From Magnetospirillum molischianum DSM 120 (GTDB taxonomy: Bacteria; Pseudomonadota; Alphaproteobacteria; Rhodospirillales; Magnetospirillaceae), in NCBI RefSeq assembly GCF_000294655.1, contig NZ_CAHP01000060.1, positions 48,765-112,764 of the forward strand: 64,000 nucleotides of DNA. The letters are read 5' to 3'. This document shows, one piece after another, positions 57,700 through 64,000 of this stretch. Made by a program: the position numbers and the translations under genes. Below the pieces are notes generated by a model. The model was given only the letters and a program-made list of their open reading frames with translations. It ran no database searches and was not told the origin of the DNA. How positions within the stretch are numbered: the first letter of the stretch is position 1; the number at the start of each line of letters is the position of its first letter.

Positions 57700-57840
57700 A
57701 TGAAAACGAGTCCCTCTACGCCGCTACCGGCGCCGTTCCCGCCCTATCCTCTCGCCGAGGTCGAGGACGAAAAGGATAAGGGCGACACCGAGGAGGTGCC
57801 GGCTGGTTGGTTCGACATCGTCGAGCAGACGCACCATTGA
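57700..57840 (+). CDS. Small Pro-rich acidic protein
   Basis: 46 residues: a Pro-rich start (SPSTPLPAPFPPYPLAE), an acidic middle and GWFDIVEQTHH at the end. It begins 5 nt after the RtcB-like stop. The ribosome site (AAGGGG) is reasonable. Unstructured; it could be a short interaction peptide. Shorter than usual gene cut-offs, hence modest confidence. Confidence 0.45.
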   Translation: MKTSPSTPLPAPFPPYPLAEVEDEKDKGDTEEVPAGWFDIVEQTHH

Positions 57841-57866
57841 GCCGCCATTTACTTGGCTTTTTCAAC

Positions 57867-57882
57867 AAGTCAATAATGACTT
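57867..57882. promoter_or_regulatory. Operator-type palindrome variant
   Basis: AAGTCAATAATGACTT: arms AAGTCA/TGACTT perfect, centre changed, 28 nt before the AAA ATPase gene. Confidence 0.45.
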
Positions 57883-57910
57883 TACAGAAGCAACACGAAG
57901 GGACGAACAC

Positions 57911-59005
57911 ATGGGTCATATCTACATGCGCCGGGGCAACGAGTTCACGCCGGCCGATCCCGGCGCCGTGAACATGCACGACACCCTGCCGCCCGGCACC
58001 TACACCATTCTGGCCTCGCAGGCCGGGCTGTATCTCGAAAAGGTCGATGACTTCGAGCTGCCCGGCAAGCTCTACGGCGACGTGAACAAGAACGCCGAGC
58101 GCATTCTGAACACCTTCCTCGATCGTCCGACGACCACCGGCGTTCTGCTGTCGGGCCAGAAGGGCTCGGGCAAGACGATGCTGACCAAGCGGATCTCGCA
58201 GAAGGCTCTGATCGAGCATGGCATCATCACGATCCTGATCAACCAGCCTCTCGCTGGCGAGGGTTTCAACGCCTTCCTCCAGAATATCAGCCAGCCGGCG
58301 GTGGTGATCTTCGACGAGTTCGAGAAGGTCTACGATCGTGACGAGCAGCAGCGCCTCCTGACCATCTTCGATGGCGTCTACGGCTCGAAGAAGCTGTTCT
58401 TGCTCACCTGCAACGATCGCTACCGGGTGGACAGCTACATGCACAACCGCCCCGGCCGCATCTATTACTCGCTGGACTTCGCCGGTCTCAGCCAGGATTT
58501 CATTGCCGAATACTGCGCCGATAATCTTCTGGAGCCTGCCAACGCTCGCGGCGTGCAGACCGTCGCCGGCTTCTTCGGCGAGTTCACCTTCGACATGCTG
58601 AAGGCCCTGATCGAGGAGATGAACCGCTACGGCGAGACCGCGACCGAGGCGATGCGGTTGCTTAACATGAAACCGCACTCCGACACCGACGGCACCTATG
58701 AAATCTCGGTGATGCGCGACGACAAGCCTGTGGTTCATCGCGGCATCAACGATAAGGAGGTCGAGCGCTCGCCGCTGTCGTTGGAAGACTGGATCGTTCA
58801 CATCTACGCCTTCAATTCCAAGGACCCCAAGCGGCCGGAAGACGGCATTGTTGAGGACGAGCGGTATCGTCTCGACCAGTCGAAGCTGGTCTCGGTTGAT
58901 CCGGTCAACGGCGTGTTCGTGTTCGGCACCGATCGCCCCGACACGACCGTCGTCTTCAAGCGCAAGTTCCGCACCATCGCTGGCTTCAACTACGACGCCT
59001 TCTGA
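57911..59005 (+). CDS. AAA+ ATPase
   Basis: 364 residues. Walker A GQKGSGKT at 82-89, Walker B VVIFDEFEKVYD, sensor 1 LLTCNDRYRVDSYMHNRPGRIYY with an arginine-finger-like stretch. The C-terminal 110 residues are beta-rich and unrecognised. The core resembles single-domain AAA proteins that remodel protein partners. It is alone in its transcription unit under an operator variant. The target is unknown. Confidence 0.75.
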   Translation: MGHIYMRRGNEFTPADPGAVNMHDTLPPGTYTILASQAGLYLEKVDDFELPGKLYGDVNKNAERILNTFLDRPTTTGVLLSGQKGSGKTMLTKRISQKALIEHGIITILINQPLAGEGFNAFLQNISQPAVVIFDEFEKVYDRDEQQRLLTIFDGVYGSKKLFLLTCNDRYRVDSYMHNRPGRIYYSLDFAGLSQDFIAEYCADNLLEPANARGVQTVAGFFGEFTFDMLKALIEEMNRYGETATEAMRLLNMKPHSDTDGTYEISVMRDDKPVVHRGINDKEVERSPLSLEDWIVHIYAFNSKDPKRPEDGIVEDERYRLDQSKLVSVDPVNGVFVFGTDRPDTTVVFKRKFRTIAGFNYDAF

Positions 59006-59022
59006 TCACCGATTGTTCTACC

Positions 59023-59056
59023 GCTTTCGTTAAGTCATAATTGACTTAACGAAAGC
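59023..59056. promoter_or_regulatory. Long palindrome containing an operator copy
   Basis: Arms GCTTTCGTTAAGTCA (59023-59037) and TGACTTAACGAAAGC (59042-59056), 15 bp perfect around TAAT. The central AAGTCATAATTGACTT (59032-59047) is an operator variant. As RNA it is a hairpin 8 nt before the next start codon, so it may act at both DNA and RNA level. Confidence 0.6.
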
Positions 59057-59064
59057 TTAGGAGA

Positions 59065-59532
59065 ATGACGATGAAGTCCTGGTTGTTCGCCGCATTGGCG
59101 ATCGTCGGGCAGTGGACAGACGTAAGCAAGATCGACGCGCATCAGACCATGTGCCTTGCCCAGACGATCTACCACGAAGCCCGAGGTGAGCCTGTGCGAG
59201 GGCAGCTTCTTGTTGCCGAGGTCGTGCTGAACCGAGTGGAGACAGAAGGTTTTCCAAAGACGATCTGCAAGGTCGTCTATCAGCGGGGCGGCACCGGCAA
59301 GGCTCAGTTCTCTTGGACCAATGGCAAGAAGCAGCTCGACGACTGGACCTCCTTCTACAACGCCGTCGAGATCGCCGTGCTGATGCAGACCGGCGGGATC
59401 AATCGGCAGCATCCGGGGGTCCTGTTCTTCTTCAACCCGAGGATCGAGCGTCCGTCCTGGGCAGACGACATGAAAGTCGTGACCAAGGCAGGCGATCACC
59501 TATTCCTCGCTTTCAAGGATGGTCGGGCATGA
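59065..59532 (+). CDS. SleB-type cell-wall hydrolase
   Basis: 155 residues. The signal-like N-terminus (MKSWLFAALAIVGQW) is followed by CLAQTIYHEARGEPVRGQLLVAEVVLNRVE, the hallmark of the SleB/Hydrolase_2 family (catalytic Glu in HEARGE), and QFSWT later. It hydrolyses peptidoglycan in the periplasm. It lies 49 kb from the lysis cassette, so entry, septum or accessory lysis roles are possible. ATG 59065 or 59071. Confidence 0.82.
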   Translation: MTMKSWLFAALAIVGQWTDVSKIDAHQTMCLAQTIYHEARGEPVRGQLLVAEVVLNRVETEGFPKTICKVVYQRGGTGKAQFSWTNGKKQLDDWTSFYNAVEIAVLMQTGGINRQHPGVLFFFNPRIERPSWADDMKVVTKAGDHLFLAFKDGRA

Positions 59533-59849
59533 GCGCCGATCTGAACCACGAGTTGATTAAGCTGGTGACAGCGAAGATGACCGCCGGGCAGAAGGCCCGG
59601 CTTGCTGAGCGAGCGAACGCGCCGGCGGTTCATTTCGGGCCTGGCACGGAAGCTTGGCAGAAAGCCCAGACCCAGCTCGCCCGGCGCGTCGGCAATCTGG
59701 CGCTCTTCCGCATGGAACGCCCGCTGACCCTGGACATGCGCCAGGCAGCGGCCGTCCGCCGGAAGATCGACCAGGCAATCGAGCATCTGCGGATCGCCGA
59801 GCGCCTGATGCAGACCGCCCACGAAGAGGCGAAATCGCGCAACGGCTAA
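59529..59849 (+). CDS. Hypothetical helical protein
   Basis: 106 residues, mostly helical and basic (LIKLVTAKMTAGQKARLAERANAP, then MRQAAAVRRKIDQAIEHLRIAERLMQTAHEEAKS). Start ATG 59529 overlaps the hydrolase stop (ATGA). No recognised family. Confidence 0.55.
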   Translation: MSADLNHELIKLVTAKMTAGQKARLAERANAPAVHFGPGTEAWQKAQTQLARRVGNLALFRMERPLTLDMRQAAAVRRKIDQAIEHLRIAERLMQTAHEEAKSRNG

Positions 59850-59892
59850 TTCGCGAATAAGCGTAGCGCCGCCCGACCCGCCAGGGACCGGG
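59844..59892. repeat. AATTAGCG-family repeat copy 4 and hairpin
   Basis: GGCTAATTCGCGAATAAGCG (59844-59863) belongs to the second repeat family. It is followed by GCGTAGCGCC pairing with GGCGCTACGC across a 20-nt loop, 10 bp. It precedes an ACGGAGATAGA leader. Confidence 0.5.
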
Positions 59893-59935
59893 GCGCTACG
59901 CTCAATCATCAAAGAACACGGAACGGAGATAGACA

Positions 59936-60142
59936 ATGACCCGTATCAAGACCACTAGCGAACTGATTATCGCCCTAACGCGCCTTCTCGCGAAGCACGG
60001 CAATCTACCCGTTGGCGGTGAGTCCGATCTTGATTTCGGCGTTCGACTCACTGTCTGCGATGAAGACGGCCACGACGCTGTCGCGGATGCCGGTGAGCCC
60101 CACTGTGGCCCGGCCAACTCGATTTTCATCGAGGTTGTGTGA
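59936..60142 (+). CDS. Small hypothetical protein
   Basis: 68 residues. TTSELIIALTRLLAKHGNLPVGGESD, then VRLTVCDEDG, a small alpha/beta pattern seen in many phage orphan proteins. Start ATG 59936 with the GGAGATAGAC leader. It is coupled to the next gene. Confidence 0.6.
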   Translation: MTRIKTTSELIIALTRLLAKHGNLPVGGESDLDFGVRLTVCDEDGHDAVADAGEPHCGPANSIFIEVV

Positions 60143-60408
60143 TGACCATCCCCGAAATTCGTGAACGTCTCCGGGAGCTTGCCGACGTTCATGGCATCAG
60201 CGAGCTGAGCGAAATCGCCGACAAGCTGAAGCGTCGCTACAACGGTCGCAAGGCCCCCAGGGCGAGCAAGGCCGTCACCCCGGCCCTGGCCGCGGAGGTG
60301 CGTGATCACTGCAAAGCGCACCCCGAAGAGACCATGCACCAGGTCGCCACCAAGTTCGGCATCAACCAGGGCCGCGTCAGCGAGATCCTTTTCGGAAAGA
60401 GGTCGTGA
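60142..60408 (+). CDS. HTH DNA-binding protein
   Basis: 88 residues. The N-terminal helix, a basic linker (KRRYNGRKAPRASKAV) and a C-terminal helix-turn-helix HQVATKFGINQGRVSEILFGKR give a small DNA-binding protein. It may regulate the orphan-gene region that follows. ATG 60142 couples to the previous stop. Confidence 0.65.
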   Translation: MTIPEIRERLRELADVHGISELSEIADKLKRRYNGRKAPRASKAVTPALAAEVRDHCKAHPEETMHQVATKFGINQGRVSEILFGKRS

Positions 60409-60989
60409 TGAACGACAAACGGAATGCGCGCCTGGAGAGGCTGGAAAAGGTGATCGCCAAGAAACTGACCGGATCGGAAGGTGGCGTGAACGCGCTCTGC
60501 GTCGAACTCGCCAACGCCATAGTCGTCAGCGACGAGGTGGTCATTGAACGTCTGGAGCGCGAATTGGCAGAAGCCGAGGGCGCTCTTTGGCGTGTTGCTC
60601 CCAATACTCACACTCTGGCGCCGGGAGTTCCCGACCTTTTCGAGGGGCCTGGCGAAACCTATCGTGCCGCCTACGAGCGGGTGCTGGCTGAACGCAACGA
60701 CTTCGCCGCCCGGCTGGCGACGGCAACCGAGGCGCTAGAAGATGCAACGGCAGCTCTCGAAAGCGCCCGGCACGCCATAATCCGCAAAATGGGCAGCACC
60801 AACCGGGCACGCGAGGAAGCCCTTGCCAAGGCCCGTATCGCCCTCGCCGACCTCCCGGCGCGCAGCGCTACGATGCTGCGGGTGATCGAAGCGGCCGAAT
60901 ACGCCGTCAACGAAGCGCGCGACTATGGCGAAGGCTTCGAGCGTCTGGCGGCTGCTGTTCGTGCCTGCCAGGAGGCTCGCGATGCGTAA
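60408..60989 (+). CDS. Hypothetical coiled-coil protein
   Basis: 193 residues, helical and charged, with a central Pro-containing break (APNTHTLAPGVPDLFEGPG) and a long coil (LATATEALEDATAALESARHAI). No recognised family. ATG 60408 couples to the HTH gene; its end overlaps the radical SAM start by 8 nt. Confidence 0.55.
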   Translation: MNDKRNARLERLEKVIAKKLTGSEGGVNALCVELANAIVVSDEVVIERLERELAEAEGALWRVAPNTHTLAPGVPDLFEGPGETYRAAYERVLAERNDFAARLATATEALEDATAALESARHAIIRKMGSTNRAREEALAKARIALADLPARSATMLRVIEAAEYAVNEARDYGEGFERLAAAVRACQEARDA

Positions 60990-61539
60990 GCTGCGCCTCC
61001 TTGTCACGGCCAACTGCAACCGGGCCTGCCCGATGTGCTGCAACAAGGGCTTCGATCTGGCCGCCCTGCCCGTCTGCACCAGCTTCAACGGCTTCGACGG
61101 CTTCGACGAGATCATCCTCACCGGCGGCGAGCCGTTCGTCGAGTTGGAGACGTTGCTGGAGGTCATCCAGCGGGCGAACGTCGAAAGCACGGCGCCGATC
61201 TTCGTCTACACGGCCTGGACCAATCCCGGGCACCTGCTGGGCGTTCTGCGGTTCGTCGATGGCATCACCCTGACGCTGCACTGCCAGGCCGATGTTGCTC
61301 CGCTTGTGCGCTTCAACGCCATGCTGAAGGCATACCCGGAGCTTCACGGGCGCAGCCTGCGGCTTAACGTGTTTGACGGTATCAAGCTGCCCGAGGACCT
61401 CGATCTCGGCCCCTGGCAGGTCAAGCCGATGAGCTGGATGCAGGACTGTCCCCTTCCCCGCCAACGAAACTTTCATGCGCTGGAGAGCAGCGTAGCCGCC
61501 CGACGCACCAGGGTCGAGCGCGCTACTGTTTCAGCATAA
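60982..61539 (+). CDS. Small radical SAM protein
   Basis: 185 residues. LLVTANCNRACPMC has the CxxxCxxC cluster at Cys12/16/19 (then Cys20), and EIILTGGEPF is the SAM-binding motif. The protein is half the usual length, with a partial barrel and no SPASM or other auxiliary Cys set. It could be an activase-like or QueE-like minimal enzyme; since the RNR here is class II, an NrdG role is unlikely. Start ATG 60982 after CAGGAGG. Confidence 0.75.
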   Translation: MRKLRLLVTANCNRACPMCCNKGFDLAALPVCTSFNGFDGFDEIILTGGEPFVELETLLEVIQRANVESTAPIFVYTAWTNPGHLLGVLRFVDGITLTLHCQADVAPLVRFNAMLKAYPELHGRSLRLNVFDGIKLPEDLDLGPWQVKPMSWMQDCPLPRQRNFHALESSVAARRTRVERATVSA

Positions 61540-61564
61540 GAAAATCAAGTGACGGAGAAATACA

Positions 61565-61885
61565 ATGGGGCGCGTTGAAAATGAAGCCGACTTTCCTGAA
61601 AATTTTGAAGCCCTCGAAAGTGAAATCATCAGCATCGTGTCGATAATTTCCGGCGTCACCAAGGTTCTTGATGGTGTTTTGACCATGCTCGAAGACATCA
61701 ACGGTGGTGGAGTTGGCAATCTCCAGAACATTTGCGCGTTCGCCACTGGCGCCAAAGGCATGATCGAATACGCCGGGATGCAAATCGACTTCGCCAAGGA
61801 CATGCTTCGTAACGCGGAGGTCACGATCAACGCGGGAGTCGAAAACGTCCAGCGGCACATCGCCAATGGCAAGGAAGATGCCTGA
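61565..61885 (+). CDS. Hypothetical helical protein
   Basis: 106 residues. Amphipathic helices (EALESEIISIVSIISGVTKVLDGVLTMLEDI) around a Gly-rich turn GGGVGN. No clear membrane span, though somewhat hydrophobic. Start ATG 61565 after ACGGAG. It overlaps the next gene by 1 nt. Confidence 0.55.
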   Translation: MGRVENEADFPENFEALESEIISIVSIISGVTKVLDGVLTMLEDINGGGVGNLQNICAFATGAKGMIEYAGMQIDFAKDMLRNAEVTINAGVENVQRHIANGKEDA

Positions 61886-62259
61886 TGAACAGCTTCGATT
61901 ACACCAACTCCTCAGATTTGGAAAGACTGCGGCTCGCCCTCGTGACGACAAGTGACCACGACAGAGCGATGATCGTCGCCTTTTGCATGACCAGCGGCTT
62001 GATGCTGCCGAAAGGCTTTGCGATGCGCTGGCTGTGGTGGGTGTCCCGCAAAAATCGTTTCGTCAAGATGACGGCGGCGCTGACGCACCCCAAGACCAAG
62101 CCGCTGCTCGACGACATGTGGCGTGAAACGATCAACTGGATGGTCGCCGGCAAGGATCAGAATGACCCCAAAAGCGCCGGCGGCTGGAACTCGAACGAAC
62201 TGAACCTCTTCGTCGAATTCTTGCGCTTCATTGGCGTGTTTCGTCGGAGGGCTGCCTGA
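61885..62259 (+). CDS. Hypothetical protein
   Basis: 124 residues, helical, Trp-rich (MRWLWWVSRKNRFVKM) with basic C-terminus. No recognised family. It is part of a run of ATGA-coupled genes from 61.6 to 63.3 kb. Confidence 0.55.
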   Translation: MNSFDYTNSSDLERLRLALVTTSDHDRAMIVAFCMTSGLMLPKGFAMRWLWWVSRKNRFVKMTAALTHPKTKPLLDDMWRETINWMVAGKDQNDPKSAGGWNSNELNLFVEFLRFIGVFRRRAA

Positions 62260-62477
62260 TGAAGACGTTCTTCGAGGAAATCGCCGTGAACGCCGCTGGC
62301 CGTCGCGTTCGAGTCCGTCGGGCGCACGTTCGTCCTCGGCACTTCTATGTCGTCAGCGTTGACGGCGTTCGGATCGACAGCTTCCTGAACCTCGCTCGCG
62401 CCCGCCGACTCGCCAAGACCCTGTTCAACACTCTTGGACCGATCGAGTCCGAAACCACCTGGAGGATCGCCGCATGA
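62259..62477 (+). CDS. Small basic protein
   Basis: 72 residues, Arg-rich (NAAGRRVRVRRAHVRPRHFYVV), then a short helix. The basic charge suggests nucleic-acid binding. ATG 62259 and the stop overlap its neighbours. Confidence 0.55.
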   Translation: MKTFFEEIAVNAAGRRVRVRRAHVRPRHFYVVSVDGVRIDSFLNLARARRLAKTLFNTLGPIESETTWRIAA

Positions 62478-62956
62478 ACAAGATCGTTATCGACACTGCC
62501 ACGCTCAAAGCGCTGCTTGGGGGACATCCCGAGATCGAGGTGGAACTTCTCGCCGTCGCCCGCGAGAAGGTGGCCGAGGAGCTGAAGCGCAAGCTGCCCG
62601 ACGGTTATGCCGCCAAATTTGCCGACGACATAATGGCTGACCTCAAACAGCGCATCAACGCCCAGATGTTGAATTGGCGGGGCGATGCGCTGTCCGACAG
62701 AGTGCGCGACATGGTGCGCGGGTGCGTCTACGACGTGCTTAATGCACAGACCAAGGCCGCCGCCGAGCAGACCGCCCGAGATGTCGCGGAGAAGGCGATC
62801 ACCGCCATGCTCCCCCGTCTGGAGGAGCGGCTGAGCCAGCATCAAGACGCCTTGATCAAGAAGATCAACGGCCTCGTCGGCGAGGAGATCGAGCGCCAGA
62901 TCAACGCTCGCCTCAATGCCATGATGAAGCTGACCGAGGGCCTGCAAAATGCGTAA
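62474..62956 (+). CDS. Coiled-coil protein
   Basis: 160 residues. An N-terminal segment like a phage-encoded small domain (VIDTATLKALLGGHPEIEVELLAVAREKVAEELKRK), then a long coil to the C-terminus. No recognised function. It overlaps genes on both sides. Confidence 0.55.
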   Translation: MNKIVIDTATLKALLGGHPEIEVELLAVAREKVAEELKRKLPDGYAAKFADDIMADLKQRINAQMLNWRGDALSDRVRDMVRGCVYDVLNAQTKAAAEQTARDVAEKAITAMLPRLEERLSQHQDALIKKINGLVGEEIERQINARLNAMMKLTEGLQNA

Positions 62957-63320
62957 GCCGCCGGTCAACATGGACCCTTGGCGCAAGAACAAGGATGAGA
63001 TTATGGCCATCGCCCTGCGCAAGGGCTGGTTCTCGGTGCCGAAGTATCTCTGGCGTGCCGAGGGAATGGCCAAGAAGTGTCGCGAGCTGGTCAAGGAAGG
63101 CAAGCTGCGCCGCAGGCGCTCATGGGAGAAGGGGCGCTACAGCCACGACATCATGTATGAGCCGGTTGGCGTGAAGGTCGCGCCAAAGCCCGAGTCCAAA
63201 CGCCCCTGTCACTGCCCTCGCTGTGGCGTCGATTGTGGCGATCACGACAGCTACCTCACGCATTGGCGCGAACATCACGATGTGCCGCCCGCAAAGCCTG
63301 CTGCTGTGGGGCAGAATTAG
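62949..63320 (+). CDS. C2H2 zinc-finger-like protein
   Basis: 123 residues. A helical N-terminal part like a small winged helix (NKDEIMAIALRKGWFSVPKYLWRAEGMAKKC) is followed by a C-terminal CPRCGVDCGDHDSYLTHWREHH, which reads as a C2H2 finger. Probably a DNA-binding regulator. The start overlaps the coiled-coil gene. Confidence 0.6.
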   Translation: MRKPPVNMDPWRKNKDEIMAIALRKGWFSVPKYLWRAEGMAKKCRELVKEGKLRRRRSWEKGRYSHDIMYEPVGVKVAPKPESKRPCHCPRCGVDCGDHDSYLTHWREHHDVPPAKPAAVGQN

Positions 63321-63335
63321 CGTATTCGCGAAAGC
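63314..63335. repeat. AATTAGCG-family repeat, copy 5
   Basis: GAATTAGCGTATTCGCGAA, nearly identical to the end of the tandem copy at 30.97 kb, in the 33-nt gap before the next gene, which has an ACGGAG ribosome site. Confidence 0.55.
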
Positions 63336-63353
63336 ACGAACGGAGAGCGAGGG

Positions 63354-63704
63354 ATGAAGAGCATTTTCGACGAGCAGGGCCACCGCCGCTTCATCGACAA
63401 GTCCGAGGACTTGGCGGCCTGGACCGACGACGAGCTGCGCAAGGGCATCGCCGACTACCAGGCGATCATCGACCGCGTGGATGACAGCGAATACAGCGGA
63501 GTCGCCGAGGGCGACTGCTGTGCCGACAGCCGCGACATCCTCTTGCACGAGCTGAAGCGCCGGGTGGTCGAGATCGTGCCGACTGACGGTGAAATCCGCG
63601 GACGCACTGGGCGCGTTATCAGCATCGACGAGTTCGTGGACCCGCCGCTGAACCGTCATGCGCGTCGGCAGGTTAAGTCCAAGCGCTATCGGGGGCCTCG
63701 ATGA
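63354..63704 (+). CDS. Hypothetical protein
   Basis: 116 residues, acidic then basic (EDLAAWTDDELRKGIADYQAIIDRVDDSEY, ending NRHARRQVKSKRYRGPR). Two adjacent Cys. No recognised family. Start ATG 63354. Confidence 0.55.
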   Translation: MKSIFDEQGHRRFIDKSEDLAAWTDDELRKGIADYQAIIDRVDDSEYSGVAEGDCCADSRDILLHELKRRVVEIVPTDGEIRGRTGRVISIDEFVDPPLNRHARRQVKSKRYRGPR

Positions 63705-64000
63705 CCGCCAATCCTCGCGACGCTCTGGCGTTCAAGCACTTCCCCGCCGAGTGGTGCCGGATCGTCAACAAGCCCGGCGCCAGCAAGAAGCGCCAGCAGC
63801 TCCGCAAGCGGGGCGAAGAGGCTGAAACCGTTCTGGCTCTGCGGGCCAAGGGCGCGAGCTGCGCCACCTGCAACGGCTATGAGAAGGCTCCGCACCCCAA
63901 GGAACTGGGCTTCACCCATTACTGCGCCGCCGACAGCGATTTTCACGGCTATGTCGGCGCCCTCGCCACCGGCTTGTGCCATCGCTGGGCTGAAAGGAAA
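63701..64000 (+). CDS. Hypothetical Cys-rich protein, cut by the window end
   Basis: The open frame begins at ATG 63701, overlapping the previous stop, and runs 100 codons to the last base without a stop. Cys residues at SCATC, YCAAD and LCHRW suggest a metal site. The true length is unknown. Confidence 0.6.
   Translation, partial: MTANPRDALAFKHFPAEWCRIVNKPGASKKRQQLRKRGEEAETVLALRAKGASCATCNGYEKAPHPKELGFTHYCAADSDFHGYVGALATGLCHRWAERK

Noticed and set aside
1..64000. tRNA genes
   Set aside because: No segment with a convincing T-loop plus cloverleaf was recognised by eye; a tRNAscan run would be decisive.

Overview
The window is a 64 kb, high-GC stretch of a tailed-phage genome that looks like a phage-plasmid (a temperate phage kept as a plasmid) of an alphaproteobacterium. 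Phage identity rests on a tail-tip/tail-fibre block, a lysis cassette (GH108 endolysin, 3TM holin) and a full phage-type replication, recombination and nucleotide-metabolism set. The plasmid side rests on a RepA-type initiator of the alphaproteobacterial RPA family, with nine iterons split between its two ends, next to a compact tyrosine recombinase and an HTH repressor-like gene. These three genes (19.6-22.1 kb) are the only ones on the minus strand. The host is inferred from GC content, the RPA-type Rep and the GTA-type holin; it is not proven.

Layout: 0-9.1 kb, tail tip and fibres, ending in a more AT-rich cassette of a Cys-tailed fibre, an Ig-like protein and a radical SAM/SPASM enzyme. 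9.2-10.7 kb, lysis. 10.8-19.4 kb, PhoH, an Sm/Hfq-like protein, DnaB-type helicase, HAD phosphatase, primase, DNA ligase. 19.4-22.5 kb, plasmid replicon, recombinase, repressor and control region. 22.5-27.5 kb, CobT-like and CobS-like pair, sigma-like factor. 27.5-37.6 kb, DnaE with a C-terminal UDG-like domain, UvsY-like and SSB-like proteins, 5'-3' exonuclease, RecA/UvsX, DUF1653 and ASCH proteins. 37.6-39.5 kb, a hairpin array around two genes, one of them an IS110-type C-terminal domain protein. 39.5-44.7 kb, SbcD/SbcC, zinc-ribbon proteins, a ProQ/FinO-like protein, RuvC-like nuclease. 44.7-53.9 kb, class II ribonucleotide reductase with an intein, thymidylate synthase, DHFR, dUTPase, a P-loop kinase, an Nmad5-like protein, DnaQ-type exonuclease. 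53.9-64 kb, small genes, a candidate sRNA, an RtcB-like protein with an internal deletion, AAA ATPase, SleB-type hydrolase, a small radical SAM protein and an open-ended last gene.

Regulation: about 25 copies of a palindrome with consensus AAGTCAGCGYTGACTT lie between genes, usually overlapping a sigma70-like promoter. This suggests one dispersed-operator regulon, comparable to P1 C1 operators or mycobacteriophage L5 stoperators; the HTH gene at 21.6-22.1 kb is the natural candidate regulator. A second family built from AATTAGCG units precedes five operons that lack the first motif. Many operons share the leader ACGGAGATAGA just before the start codon.

The strongest candidate for something undescribed is the array at 37,646-39,426. 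Seven stem-loops have stems of entirely different sequence (6-16 bp, some with G-U pairs), yet each has a loop of exactly 30 nt with ATGTTRCCCA at its centre. They surround a stand-alone IS110-type C-terminal domain gene, in a phage that also carries Hfq-like and ProQ-like genes. Second is the fibre/Ig-like/radical-SAM cassette, in which the fibre ends in four alternating cysteines. No tRNA gene or CRISPR array was recognised.
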